DNA of 64,000 nt from Cristatella mucedo (taxonomy: Eukaryota; Bryozoa; Phylactolaemata; Cristatellidae), in NCBI GenBank assembly GCA_009760855.2, contig WPIO01000092.1:188001-252000 (forward strand), given 5' to 3'. The notes under the pieces were generated by a model. The model was not told the DNA's origin, made no database searches, and saw only the letters and a list, made by a program, of their open reading frames with translations. This document shows positions 10,116 to 21,497 of this stretch, piece by piece. The position numbers and the translations under genes are program-made. Numbering within the stretch: position 1 is the first letter of the stretch; each line of letters opens with the position of its first letter.

Positions 10116-11349
10116 GTAAGAAAACAGTAGGATAATGAAACTCCTAGTAAGTCGTTTACATCGCACCCTAAGAGATCCAGCTCTCTAGCCTGATACTTTA
10201 CAACTCACTGAAAGGGAGCACACTAGTCACGAGTTAACGACAAGTGAGAGGTGTCTGTCGCATACAGTCAAGCATGCAAAAGCGAAAAGAATACACTCTC
10301 AGAGCCACTGGTTAAGCTGAACCCCGGGGTTAGCTAGGTATGCTGAATCTTGAGCGGGTAAGCACTCGAAGCTCTCGGGTACAAAAAACATCAAGCTCAC
10401 TGGAGCACGCACAAAGCTGAGTGGATCAAGTTCGTCTTTAGCTGATGCCCAACTGATGCAAAGGCACTGCAGCTGGTGACAGAAGCTGAAAGCGAGATCC
10501 GAGCTTTCGATCCAAGCGAACTGAAGACTTGATTAACAGAATATACATAGAGCAAGGAAGCAGGTGGGTGCTGTCTGTGAGCTGCCGGAGATAGGCAATG
10601 TGACGCCGTTTATGTGCAGGGCTGCCACGGCAACGGAATGCCATTTATTCTCTACCGTCTAAGCGTCTGCCATACAAGTACAGGGTGATCTTAGCAACCT
10701 AGGTCGATCTGTGCGAGATCAATTGTCAAATTTTGCCTGAAGACTAATTGGTACAATTGATACGATTTGCGACGAAAGCGACAGCTTCGCCTGCTGAGCC
10801 CCTGAGAGGGCGTGGCTCATGCAACCGTGCGGATGGGCAGGCGCTCGTCGTGGCGGCTAGTAGGTCGTCTGAGAGGATCGCGACCGCAATGCTGCTAGTC
10901 AGCTGAGAGCGGCACAACTGTACCGCTGCGTCATCGAGTGACTCGAGAACGTCGAGACTCGGATTCTCGGACGTCCGCGACTCATGCGGAGCAGCCGCTA
11001 TCGGCTCACTCTGTCTAATGCAGACGGCATCGCCGGACGGTTTGCAAGTGTTCAGGGCGCGAGTTAGCAGCGAGCCATAGTAGCACTGCTTAGCTACTGC
11101 CGACTCGCACAGAATAGGTTTCCGAGTGAATTCGACTGCGAGCGATCACCCTGCTGATGCCCCCGTGCGCTCCGCTCCTTTGTGCTCGGCTCTAACGTAG
11201 TCTGACGTCCCGAGAAATAACCTCGTGCACGCTGCAAGGATGGCAGTCGTCTAGAGAACATGGCTGCTGCAGCCGTCCCGCCGAGCGGGATCCATTTGAT
11301 CGTGCATTCATCTAGTCGACGGTTCAAATAATCTTTGCTCCATACTGGG
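10116..11349. other. Large CNBD intron, first part
   Basis: Unique-looking sequence. The minus-strand frame at 11094-11441 overlaps a SINE and is not credible. No further exon was found between 10115 and 24026. Confidence 0.4.
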
Positions 11350-11510
11350 CCACGATAGCCCAGGAGGTAAGATGCTCGCTCTTCACGACTGAGGCCGCGG
11401 GTTCGAATCCTGCGGTGTGCGATTCTTTTCGCCAACTGCAAGCGGTGTTGATGGCCGTTGAGGCTCTTCTGTCGCTATAAAAATGAGGCTGTTAAATCAG
11501 CTAGTATTTT
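11350..11510 (+). mobile_element. SINE-2, near full-length copy
   Basis: A tRNA-like head carries an A-box-like TAGCCCAGGAGG and a consensus B box (GGGTTCGAATCC, 11399-11411), the internal RNA polymerase III promoter of tRNA-derived SINEs. The body (CTGCAAGCGGTG..GGCTCTTCTGTCGCTATAAA) and the end CTGTTAAATCAGCTAG followed by TATTTT match the other copies. The head is not a functional tRNA gene because the acceptor stem cannot pair. Confidence 0.85.
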
Positions 11511-11845
11511 CTTTTTGTTTCACCGTGGAACACCAGCAGCAAGTGAGCTGGATGCAGGTGCACCGAGATAGTGATTGTATTTGCTCATGATCACCCATAA
11601 GCGTTGAGGCCTTCCACGTCTGCCTGATCACGAAGACGGAAAGACGGAAGCCATACCGAAACATGTAAGGTTAATCCCATTCAGATGAAATTTATTGATC
11701 AAATTATCCTACGAACGCGTTTAGCTCAATGGTGCTTGCACAAGCGTTGCCTGTTCACCTAAGGTTCAGCGATTGGCATATATATGCAACTGTTCGCACA
11801 GATTCTGATATGCTTAGGTTACAGTGTGCACACGAAATCCTTTCT

Positions 11846-12010
11846 CGCTTAGCCTAGGGTTGATGTGCTTGTTATGACCCAGGTCATGCGTTCGAGTCCT
11901 ATTGCAGGCAATCCTTATTTATTAACCCGGCGAGGGTGACGGACGCTAGAGTACTTCTGCCGCTTCTTCGCTGATATGAATGGGCCTGTTGTCTCAGCCA
12001 GCCTTAACGT
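11846..12010 (+). mobile_element. Diverged SINE-2 copy
   Basis: Retains a B-box-like segment (gcgttcgagtcc) and a decayed body (cttctgccgcttcttcgctg, atgaatgggcctg). A second isolated A-box-like motif (tagctcaatggtg) lies just upstream near 11721, perhaps from another old head. Confidence 0.55.
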
Positions 12011-12227
12011 TTTTTACTTGAACATTTGGGCTGAGCAGCTGCAGAAGTACTTCCAATTTATTGACTACATTTTTTTGGCGGTGCACAAGCTGCTGACTAT
12101 GGTTTTCAGGAATCGTTATTCAAAGCTGCGACCTTGCGTCAGACTGCTGTAACGGCACCCGAGAGATCCGAGTGGCTTCCTCTCTTGACTAGCTAAAAAT
12201 GCTTTGCCACTCTTTCCTCCTAATCTT

Positions 12228-12309
<82 letters not shown>
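12228..12309. repeat. (CT)n microsatellite, about 82 bp
   Basis: Pure CT dinucleotides on the plus strand. The Arg-Glu and Leu-Ser frames across it are artefacts. Confidence 0.97.
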
Positions 12310-12312
<3 letters not shown>

Positions 12313-13904
12313 CTGTATCTATATGTCTGTCTACCAACCAACTTCTAGTAAATCTGGAAATATATGCACGTACATCCTCAGCAGTATTTGAAAGCTCCTC
12401 GAAAACTCTTAACGAATGTAATATCTGCGGCTCCATGAATGTTAACAAGTTCTGTTATGTGTAACGAGCTATACAAAACGTCTTAACTAGTCGTATTCGG
12501 GAAACGAGAATACAAGTGCACCATGAAGGGTCGTTGCGCAGACCGTATAATCGGGCTCGACTGTTTGACTTCATCTTGGACTTTAAACAATGAGATCTAT
12601 TCGGCGACCCATAGTTAAATAAACAATGTGCCTCAATCAAAGCGTCTTTCAGCAATACAAAAAAATAAGGAAGATGTTTGTCTGAATCAAGCAAGATTTT
12701 GATCAGGAAAATGCTACAAGCACTGGAATACGAGATGGAAAGTAAGCAGAAGGTGAAAGCACTAGCCAGACCTGGGCGACTGACATTGTAGACAATGCAC
12801 AGTTTACTCTAGCACCTAGAATCTTCTAGTCAGGTCCTGAGTTTTCGAGCATATCCGTTGTACAGGCTCTTCAGCTTCTTCAGCTCTAAAAAACTCACTT
12901 TAATCGCTTTCTTGCTTGCAGTTTGACAAAACTTAGAAGCAGATTTATTTATTAGCGTCAATTGCTAGATTTCAACTGTCATTACCACTCTTACGTTTTA
13001 CAAGACCATTAGAGTTTAGTATGATAGCAAATGAAATAGGCCATGGTCTACGAATCTGAGATACTTTCGGGGGAAGATGGGAATCAATTCAAATCTTTAA
13101 TCTTACTTTGACCTCAGGAGAGGCATTCAAAATTACCAGAGCACTAAGAAATGAAATTATAACTACAGGCTGTAATAAATAGGATGGGGAAAACAAGTGA
13201 CACTAACAAGCTGCAGTTGCGGGCATACAAATAAATATGTGCACGCGCGATTGACTTTAGTGGCAGGGTATTCTAGGGCCAACGGCAGTTCTGGACTTTC
13301 GTCGGTTTTTTTGGCAGTTTCAATTTATGCAAGCTTTTAAATCATGAAATTATGGCTTTTCTAGTTATGCTTACTCTGGGAATGAATTGGGCCTTTGACT
13401 ATCTATTCACCTCGATACCTGCTGACCGCTCGCCCACACGCTACATGCCTTATCGGCACGGCATAAATACCAATGGCCGTGACCTCCTCCAGATTCATAA
13501 TTCTAACCAACGTTTACTCAGTGTACTTACCCTCGCTTTTCTAAGTTATGCAGCTTTAAGCTATGACTCCTAATTTCTGGCTAAATAATTCAAAATACCT
13601 TGATTACATAGAATGACTAAGATTTATTTTGCGACTCCCTTATTCGCTCTTAAATATGCAGCTTAAATCTTGTTTTTTACTGCTGCAGCAAATAGGTTGC
13701 TTGAACTTCAGGCCCGATTCTAATCTGAAAAGCTTAAATTGAATCAAATATGTTTAGGCTAGCGGTCAGCTGGTAGCCTCGTTTAGCTTACCAAAGTTGG
13801 GTAGAGAACAATTATTCGTAGATGAATTACGTGAATGAATTATATACAGGGAACACATCTTGAGACTTGTGAGCACACTTACAATAATGTATAGCGCAGG
13901 TTAC
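12310..13904. other. Intron sequence, AT-rich, nothing recognised
   Basis: Frames at 12455-12694(-) and 13352-13573(+) have neither motifs nor splice sites. No repeat family was recognised. Confidence 0.4.
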
Positions 13905-14100
13905 CCCAGGGATCTTGTTTAGGTCCACTTTTTCATAGCTCATGCCCTCCCTATTGCCGATGTATTTGCCGAGTAAACCTAGGAGTTCACTGAGTGCATT
14001 TGGCACACAGCTGCACTTTTGATTTGAAATCCCACTGCCTTCCAGCATCTCAAACTCTGTCAGCTCCCTTGCATCATGCTTTACTGTCATTCGCACTAAA
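13905..14100 (-). CDS. Unrecognised minus-strand ORF or candidate exon
   Basis: An open frame of about 90-100 codons reads ..ARELTEFEMLEGSG.., ..NALSELLGLLGKYI.., ..MSYEKVDLNKIPG. Composition is protein-like rather than low-complexity. On the minus strand a donor-like CCTGGG followed by gtaacc ends it at 13905, and a tttag acceptor-like site lies at the other end. It is antisense within the large CNBD intron. It could be an exon of an opposite-strand gene, a transposase fragment I do not recognise, or a chance frame. No function is proposed. Confidence 0.25.
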
Positions 14101-14490
14101 ATGGCACCAAAGAATGCTCTAACTTAATGACTTTAAAACCAACTTACTAGTCATGAGCAAACATCACTGTGTCGCTCATTTGGCCTGTTCCTCAAAATGA
14201 GATCGCCCAGCATATCTCCTCATATAGCCTCAGCATGGAAACTGAATGTTCTGTTCCAAAATGACCTTTCACCAAATGGCTTTATCAGTTCCACAGTTAG
14301 CTTACTTTCAGCTAGTGCATTCATATAAAAATTCGGACTTATTCATATGAGGATGGCGCAGCCAATCTGGTTGAAGAATCAATTAGATCCAGCTTAGACT
14401 TCTGTAACTCACCACTTGCAGGTCTTCCTTCCTGCGATATAAAACGCTTTCAGTTTGCGGAAAAATCAGCTGCTATTTTTTTCTGCTGTG

Positions 14491-14630
14491 AACGTCATAA
14501 CTACCACATGATCGTCGCAACTACCACGTCAACGTCGTATCTGCCACATGACCGTCACAACTGCTACGAGAACGTAGCAGCTGCCACGTTGAACCTCAAA
14601 ACTGCCACATCGAACGTCCCAACTGCCGCG
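14491..14630. repeat. Seven-copy 20-bp tandem repeat
   Basis: Seven consecutive units of about 20 bases following the pattern AACGTCNNAACTGCCACNTG; the array spans 140 bases. Units differ at several positions but keep the CGTC and CTxCCAC cores. Confidence 0.8.
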
Positions 14631-15494
14631 ACCACTACTGCTTAGCAATCTGTACCGGCTCCCCATCAAGTAGCTTATTGATGTCACGGTTCGGCAACAC
14701 ACCTCATGGTCCCTTTATTCTCTTTCGCTGGTATAATTATCTTAAGCACTTTTAAATCAGACTTCTCTTCGGACAACCTGTTCCTCCGACGACTCCGGTC
14801 GTTCGGCGGAGCCTGTAACGAGCCTTAAATCCTTTGGAGAGTGTTTTATGCTCCCAAACAAGCCTGCGATATACTATGGATATACTACGGACTGGCATCA
14901 CATCATATATCCTGACTAAACGAGATCTAAAGGCAGGTAAAAACCCTCACTCCGTCCTTGCAAATTGCCTTTTGCGTGCTAAAAGTATGCATTTTATTGT
15001 TAACCAATTGACGTCCGGGCAGAACTAGGCCGAAAACACCGCAGTTTTTTGCTAGCTCATTTTTGTAGCACGGCACGCCTAGCCGCTCCAGATTTCTACA
15101 AACCGCTGAGAGTCTGTACAGAATCGGTACAGAATCCTTCAGAGCTCTTCCCAATTCTTTTCCAGCTACCCGTATTCATACTACACAATGCAGTTTTGAG
15201 TCTCTGTGAGTTTGTGTGAGTTAATGTAAGAGGCTACCTGCGGCTTGCAGCGAAATCGGTGGCGGTCTGGCAGCTTGCCCGCACTAACCTTACCGGCTGA
15301 CAAGGTCTCTGACGAGCTCGAGCTACATCCGAGCCCCCTCGCCAAGCCTTGCCTGGCGTACCGGAAGCCCGAGCTAGCCCGCGGTCAACAAGGAAAACGA
15401 CCAGCCAATAGTGTATCAGCTGCACGTTGGCATATAGGCACGAACCCTTCGAGCTTGGAATTTACCGAGAAATGCCCACTTTCTGAATACTGCT
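14631..15494. other. Intron sequence, no feature recognised
   Basis: Frames at 14834-15028(+), 14927-15154(-) and 15245-15604(+) have no supporting motifs. The last runs into a LINE-A tail. Confidence 0.4.
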
Positions 15495-15496
15495 AT

Positions 15497-16110
15497 AATA
15501 ATAATAATAACAATAATAATAATAATGCACTTGATAAAGCGCCCTCAGAGAAATCGATCTCTTTCTTGGCGCTTTACATTTGCTGCAAAAGGAAACGCGA
15601 TTGAATGGTGAGTAATATCATGTTTGATAAACGACATGAATGACATGGTTAGGGGTGACATGCACAGGGTCAGCATGCAAATGTGGTAAGTGGCAGCATG
15701 CGCAGTGTCAGCACGCATAAGCACACGAAGGACGAATCACAAGGACCCACTAAGTGCTATCCTAAATAGGTGTGTTTTTAAGTTCTTTTTAAATGTGGTT
15801 AAGTCAGGGGATGTTCTGACGCAAGTCGCGAGGGAGTTCCAGGCTTTGGGAGCATACGAGCTAAATGCACGGTCTCCAAAGGATTTGAGGTTTGTACGAG
15901 GTATTGGTAAACTGTTGGATTCCGAAAAGCGGGTGGTACGATGCTTGGCCAGCTGGGGGAGTAGATCTGAGAGATAGGCTGGAGCGAAAGAATGAAGTGA
16001 CCTAAAAGTGAGCGACAAAACCTTGAAGTCGATGTGTTGCTTGACTGGTAGCCAGTGCAGGTCGGCGAGAAGTGGTGTGATGTGGCAACTGCGAAGCTCA
16101 CAACAGACAA
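15497..16110 (-). mobile_element. LINE-A 3' end with ORF C-terminus
   Basis: Minus-strand reading covers the end of the reverse-transcriptase ORF: FAPAYLSDLLPQLAKHRTTR, then FGDRAFSSYAPKAWNSL and LTTFKKNLKTHLF, conserved in all LINE-A copies here. A 3' UTR of about 230 bases follows, then the hairpin and (ATT)n. The ORF is frameshifted near 16000, so this is a dead 5'-truncated copy. It is very similar to 18176-18585. Confidence 0.88.
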
Positions 16111-16689
16111 GCTCTGAGGGCCTCTAGTATAATTTAATTAAAATTAGAGAGACGTTGCTTTGATATCAGAGAGATATCGAAATTCGTGTTTGTATATGTT
16201 TATGAAGTCAAAAATGGCTGAAGGCTGTTGCCAGTGGGGCGAAGCAGAGAAAACTCCTAGCGAGAGGATGCAATAATCTCCGGTCTTCCGGTCCTGTACT
16301 TGACCCAACGGCCCATCGAAATGAATCTATTGGATGCGTATTAACCATCGTCTGTTGGATAGAAGTGGTTCTATACAGAGAGAACTAGGCTGCTGCTTCA
16401 ATGCTCAAAACTTGGTCGAGGATAGTGGGAAGCATAATAAATCTTTAACAATAAAACTACCAATAACTTTCTAATAAACTGTACCGCCTGTATTTTAACA
16501 TACAATGCCAAACCATGAATATTTTACAAATACTTCAAAGATAACAGTGGAAAACTCAGTTCTTTTCAATATGTTGACCTATTTTTATACCTCCGGAAAA
16601 ATCTCTTTATTTTTAATCTACGAGCTCATGAAACTACGGTGTCGTTTATTAAGAGCTGCTACCGATAGACGTCATCGCGACTGGCTTAA

Positions 16690-16785
16690 ATCTTAATCAT
16701 AATAATAATACAATTGATATAAATTCGCCCTCAGAGAACTCAGTTTTTTCCAGGCACTTTACATTTGCTGCAAAGATCTTGATTC
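16690..16785 (-). mobile_element. LINE-A 3' tail fragment
   Basis: AAT repeats followed by aattcgccctcagagaactc and aggcactttacatttgctgc: the LINE-A 3' hairpin read in reverse. Confidence 0.75.
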
Positions 16786-16979
16786 GAGGGCAAACCTCTC
16801 ATTGGCTAATAAAAGTACGATTCATACAGAGATTTTTTCTGGGGCATGGATGTGACAATCTATGAACTTTACTCGAAAGGGTGTATAACCATATACTCAG
16901 CGGCGAAATTCCCCCGGTACTCGGCCTTCGCCGATAACTTCATAAATATGGAATCGTAGTTTCTTGCGGTTTTCCCGGA

Positions 16980-17345
16980 TCCTTCCTCTAGCAGAAGTTT
17001 TGGTCATTCGAGGTTCTCGGCCTCGGCCTCCCAAAGTCATGGTCGATCGCCTCTCGGTCAGCCGTTGGCGATCAGTGCTAGGGGTCCAATTCCAAAGTGA
17101 CCTTTCATTAGACAACCACATCAACTCCCCAGTCAAGTCTGTCTACTTTAAGCTACATAGCATTTCTAAAATTCGGGCTTGCTTGGACAGGGATACTACA
17201 TCTAAATTGGTTCATGCATTTGTGACATCCTGTCTCGACTTCCGCTATTCAGTGCTTGCTGGTCTACCGGCCAGTGCAATCAGACGCTTACAGCTCTATA
17301 CTTTGAACTATATAATGTTGACATTATCTGGTCTGTGTTTATTAT
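16980..17345 (+). mobile_element. LINE-A RT fragment
   Basis: The plus-strand frame contains VLGVQFQSDLSLDNHINS, SISKIRACLDRDTTSKLVHA and FVTSCLDFRYSVLAGLPAS, corresponding to the post-palm region of L2/CR1 RT (usual form: LGVxFDxxLSxxxHI..[23 protein letters not shown]). The catalytic region and 3' end are both missing. Confidence 0.85.
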
Positions 17346-17708
17346 GGGGTTTTGAGCTGAGTGCCTGCCATTATTATCTCACCAAGAAGGCTGCTTTTAC
17401 AGTGCGGACCTCATTCGGCTTGTATTACATCAAAGCGGCGGCTGTACCAAAATAGCCTCTTGGGCAAAATTGTGCAAGTATGGATGGGTTGAGAGTGGAA
17501 TGGCATTCACGGCTGCTGGGATTTGAGGCTGCTGGGTAGGTTCAAAGTGGAAAGTGTAGCCTCAGGCCGGAGCCGAGCCGTTAAAGCAGCGATCCTCTTC
17601 GGTAGCTACTGAGATTGCAGCTAAGGTATTCACCCTCCAGCTGTTTTGACTCGAGCATGCGACAATGGCCATCTCGAGCTGTACTCTACTTGTACTGCCC
17701 AAGAAGTA

Positions 17709-17739
17709 CTTGCTCTCCCGGATCTACCGGGAGAGCAAG
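17709..17739. repeat. Perfect 13-bp hairpin, 5-base loop
   Basis: CTTGCTCTCCCGG and its exact complement flank atcta. Confidence 0.93.
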
Positions 17740-17798
17740 AAACACTAGATACATTCTAAATCTTCGCCCCGGACCACCCTGTAACCGACGCTAATGAC

Positions 17799-17858
17799 GA
17801 ACGGCCTCAAATAATCTCACCAATGGAGGAACGGCCGCTAATAATCTCACCAATGGAG
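17799..17858. repeat. 30-bp tandem duplication
   Basis: Two head-to-tail 30-base units, gaacggcc followed by ataatctcaccaatggag, differing at about three positions. Confidence 0.9.
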
Positions 17859-18175
17859 TGACAATAAATTAAGTCCACAGATTCATTCGAGCATGGATAC
17901 CTGTTTGGTCTGCTAGCAAAATCCAGTTGCCTCGGCAGCGATCCTTGAGTTGCTGCTGCACGAGCTCTGCGAACGTGTGAGTCTACATTCGTCGATTGTC
18001 ATTCCTTCGAAGTGCAGAGGCTCCTCGTGCAGCCGTCGTGGTGCACAGAGTGAGCATTATTGAAGGTCCAGCCCTGGTCGTACGCACTGTCCAGCAAATG
18101 CGGCAAGCAAGCAAGCAGCTTAGCATCAAGTAGGAATGTCGGCAGCCTGAACAATGGCACACAGTACAGTGGTAA

Positions 18176-18585
18176 TAATAATAATAATAATAATGTACTT
18201 GATAAAGTGCCCTCAGAGAACTTAATCTCTTTCTAGGCGCTTTACATTTGCTGCAAAGGGAAATGCAATTAAATGGTAAGTAAAATCATGCTTAAAAAAC
18301 AAACAAAATGAATAACATGGTTAGGGGTGACATGCACAGGGTCGGCATGCAAATGTGGTTAGTGGCAGCATTGTCAGTGTCAGCACGCATAAGCACATCA
18401 AGGACGAATCACAGGGACCCACTAAATGCTGTCCTAAATAGGTGTTTTTAAGTTCCTTTTAAATGTGGTCAGGTCAGGGGATGTTCTGACGTAGGTCGGG
18501 AGGGAGTTCCAGGCTTTGGGAGCATACGAACTAAATGCACGGTCTCCAAAAGATTTGAGGTTTTACGAGGTATAGCCATCTAGCG
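18176..18585 (-). mobile_element. LINE-A 3' end
   Basis: Nearly the same sequence as 15497-15905: (ATT)n tail, hairpin, 3' UTR and the final ORF codons for SSYAPKAWNSL. Few differences separate the copies, implying fairly recent activity. Truncated at about 18580. Confidence 0.88.
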
Positions 18586-19861
18586 ACAGTAGCCGTCAGT
18601 GCAGTGGTAGCCATCCAGCGATGGCTGAGCGCTTTAATCAAAGGCTCTTTCGCACCTCTGGGGCTGCCTAATGAGTACAAGCCCTCGATCAGTCTTCCAC
18701 TCACCGCCCACTGTGTGAATAGGCTCACTCCACAGTAGCTGCACACTCCTGATCGTCTCTGCGTCTGGCGTCTGTGGCACTTGGCTATCGATTCCCTCGA
18801 TGTGTCCGATCGCCAGTTCACCCTCGTTGACTAGATAGCCCTGGCAGCCTACGTCATTCAGACATGTTCACCCTTGCCTGGTCACCCAATCAAGGCGACA
18901 TGAGTCAGAGACAGACAAGCAGAGGAAAATAGGTTACAGGGGAGATTGAGGGAGAGTGAAAGAAGCAGGTGAGGACTGAACGTTGATAGGCGTAGGAGAG
19001 GGTGGACAGACGTCTGGCAGCTTAGAAAGCAGATGATGGTGAGCAGAGCTTCCCCCTCAATAGCTTGAGCTTGATTTAAGGTGTCCACTACCGAGGCAGC
19101 ACAGGTACTTCGCAGACATTAATGGCAGGTGCTAAAATTCTGGTGCAAATTCGACGAAGCTAAGAGCCTGAGCCACTGCCGATGTTCTTGTCCTTTCCTA
19201 CGAGTTGTATCTGGACGTGTCTAGGTCTGATAAAGTAGTCGGCAAGACACCATTACATTCAGTCATATGAGGCTGCATCGATCCGTAGGCTCAACTGTAT
19301 GCCTTTCCTTCTTGCAGAACCGATCGGTGTCCTGCTGGCATCACGGTAATCACTCGATGTGATGCGAAGGTTTGACATGGAAGCATCAAGTTTAGTCACC
19401 AGAAGTAACGCCTAGCGTCCACTTTAAGCAGACAGTTTCCAGCATAGACATTCTAGATTTGACACCACTGGTGACCTGCCGGTTGACATGAAGATAATAT
19501 GCTCGGTTGGTGGCCATCTTGATACAAGTAGAAAGCAGGCAATTAGAAAAACCCGGATTTTTTTTATAGTAGGGCCCACACTACTGGACTCGAATTTTGT
19601 ATGGTGAGTGACAGAGTTTACAGCATCGAATTGAACCCCCTGCCAGCAGAGTGCGTGTTTCCTTATTGTAAGATGTAATAAGATTTAAGCCACTTTCTAG
19701 GAAATCACTGAGATCTACTGATTGCCACGCATTGAACTAAGCAGGGTCGCCTGTGGCAAAAATCTAATTCAACCAGTCCACTTAAGATGCAGTCAGCTGT
19801 AACTCCATCAATCCAAGGTCCCTTTCATGCTGCCTATAGTAAGGCTCGAACGTACAATCGT

Positions 19862-19912
19862 ACAATAGAACGTACTTTTAAGCCTGATCGGCTTAAAAGT
19901 ACGTTCGATTGT
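19862..19912. repeat. Short-loop inverted repeat, 23-bp arms
   Basis: Arms 19862-19884 and 19890-19912 pair at 22 of 23 positions around a 5-base loop (tgatc). The core is gaacgtacttttaagcc. Confidence 0.93.
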
Positions 19913-20404
19913 GACTTGTTCTCTGTCGAGTGTGACTCCGAGTTCCAGTGCCAATCATCACATCTATGGAATCCACTGAGATCCACCCAATAAAGGTAAC
20001 AAATAACTAGCTATTCAGCAGCATCGTTTCTAATGCTGTTTCTAATGTGTTGGCTTTCACAGCTTTGTCCCCTACCGCAGGAGGACTCATGAGCTGCGAC
20101 CGGGTCATCGAGTGCACTGCACTTTGCTGCTTAGATGAGACTCGATGGGAGGCAGCCAACCCAAGCGTCTGCCTCCTCCTCCTCCTTCTTCCTTCCTTCT
20201 TTCTCCGTGTCTTCTTCCTCCTGCCAGCCTCCTACTCGTACTCTGCCAGCTCGAGTCTGTAGTTGCTCCTGGATGTCTTGCTCGTGGTGGAGCAGCAGTC
20301 GTCACAGGCAGGGTTCATCGAGCTGTGGCTTCGTTCTGCTGCTGCCGGCACATCGGATGCCCCCCCCCCCGGCGTAATCTTGAATTGCACGCACTCAGCA
20401 GCAG

Positions 20405-20447
20405 CCAGGCTGCTGCAGCCCAGCCTGTTGGGGCTGCAGCAGCCTGG
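20405..20447. repeat. Perfect 17-bp hairpin, 9-base loop
   Basis: ccaggctgctgcagccc and its exact complement. Pairing continues outward for several bases after a 2-base bulge. Confidence 0.9.
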
Positions 20448-20872
20448 GGCTGCTGCTCGGCCGTCGGATCAGAGCTGCTCGGCGGCTCTCGGCAGGAAAT
20501 TGTGCTAAGCTACCTGGTGGTAATTTCTCGCACAAGTATGCAGCGGCTCTTGGCGGCGCCGGAATCGGTCTCGTTAGGCCGCCTACAAGAAATTAGTCGA
20601 GCGGCTAATCAATAGAGTGCCTTAATTAATATCTCTCTCGGCAGTGCAAGCGCCGGGGCTGACCATTGGCTGGCTGGCTTGCTGGCTGGGAGTGGCTCGG
20701 TAGAGTGTGTCGACCGGTGCATTGCCGCCTACACAGACTCCCTCGAGCACGAGGCCTGGTACAAACCAAGTCTCATCAAACAAAGTCGTCCCAGTCGCCT
20801 CATTCGACGGCTTCCTCATTTGGCATGGAAGGCAGCTCATGGTCAGGGGGGGCTCACTTGGGCCTGCAGGTG

Positions 20873-20886
20873 GGTGTGGGTATGGG

Positions 20887-20970
<84 letters not shown>

Positions 20971-20990
20971 CGTGTGTGTGTGTGCGCGCT
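20873..20990. repeat. (TG)n microsatellite, interrupted
   Basis: About 115 bases of TG dinucleotides with a few C and T interruptions. The Cys-Val frames across it are artefacts. Confidence 0.95.
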
Positions 20991-21011
20991 TACGCCCATG
21001 CACAACCGCAT

Positions 21012-21178
21012 GTGTGCACGAGAGCATGGGTAAAGTGCTTGCACTTCACGATCTAGGTCATGGGTTCCACTCCAGCTGTGGGCACTACTTTGCTGCTCAC
21101 CGTGCCACTGTGACAAACGTTGGTGGCAGCCGTTAACGCTCATTTGTCGCTGTTTAGATGAGGCTGCTAAGTCAGCCT
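21012..21178 (+). mobile_element. SINE-2 copy, diverged
   Basis: A B-box-like catgggttccactcc, a partial body (agccgttaacgctcatttgt, cgctgtttagatgaggctg) and the end ctaagtcagcc. It lies directly after the (TG)n tract. Confidence 0.7.
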
Positions 21179-21497
21179 TCACCTTTACCTGGACCGTAGA
21201 GAGGTGAGAGACATAAATATACACGGACAGACACACCCATGCGAAGAGCAGAGCATGCATTTCACGTACTTAGTCGTACGTAGTTGACTAGAGTCGATGG
21301 AAGATGATGAGAAAATTCCGACCGCAGTAGTGAGTGAGCTCGATGGACTGAGTGACATGAAGAGAAGCTTTCATTTTATTTCCTTGTCAAACTGCCAGGC
21401 CAGCCGTTTCCCTGAAGCCTCGTTTTGGATGATGGAATGCAGGCAATGACAACTCTGATGCTAGTTTCTTCATTTTTAAACTCAGAATCTGTCTGAA

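Larger units (their letters stand above)
17346..18175. other. Intron sequence with a hairpin and a short tandem duplication
   Basis: Apart from the two repeats listed separately, it contains a possible 38-base exon (17939-17976, ILELLLHELCER then gtgagt), which is out of phase with its neighbours and not called. Confidence 0.4.
18586..20872. other. Intron sequence with hairpins and a pyrimidine-rich stretch
   Basis: Contains the inverted repeats at 19862-19912 and 20405-20447 and a long pyrimidine tract (about 20165-20230). Frames at 20047-20615 look low-complexity (Ser/Leu/Ala/Cys-rich) and are not called. Confidence 0.4.

Noticed and set aside
11350-11420. tRNA gene, because of the consensus B box GGTTCGAATCC
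   Set aside because: The acceptor stem does not pair and the sequence continues into a repeated SINE body; the other B-box hits in the window are also SINE-1 or SINE-2 heads.
17939-17976. Possible exon ILELLLHELCER ending at gtgagt
   Set aside because: Its phase (1 in, 0 out) cannot fit between the phase-0 exons at 10115 and 24026, and the acceptor lacks a pyrimidine tract.
20622-21260. 212-codon minus-strand frame with a long His/Thr run
   Set aside because: Crosses the (TG)n microsatellite and a SINE-2.
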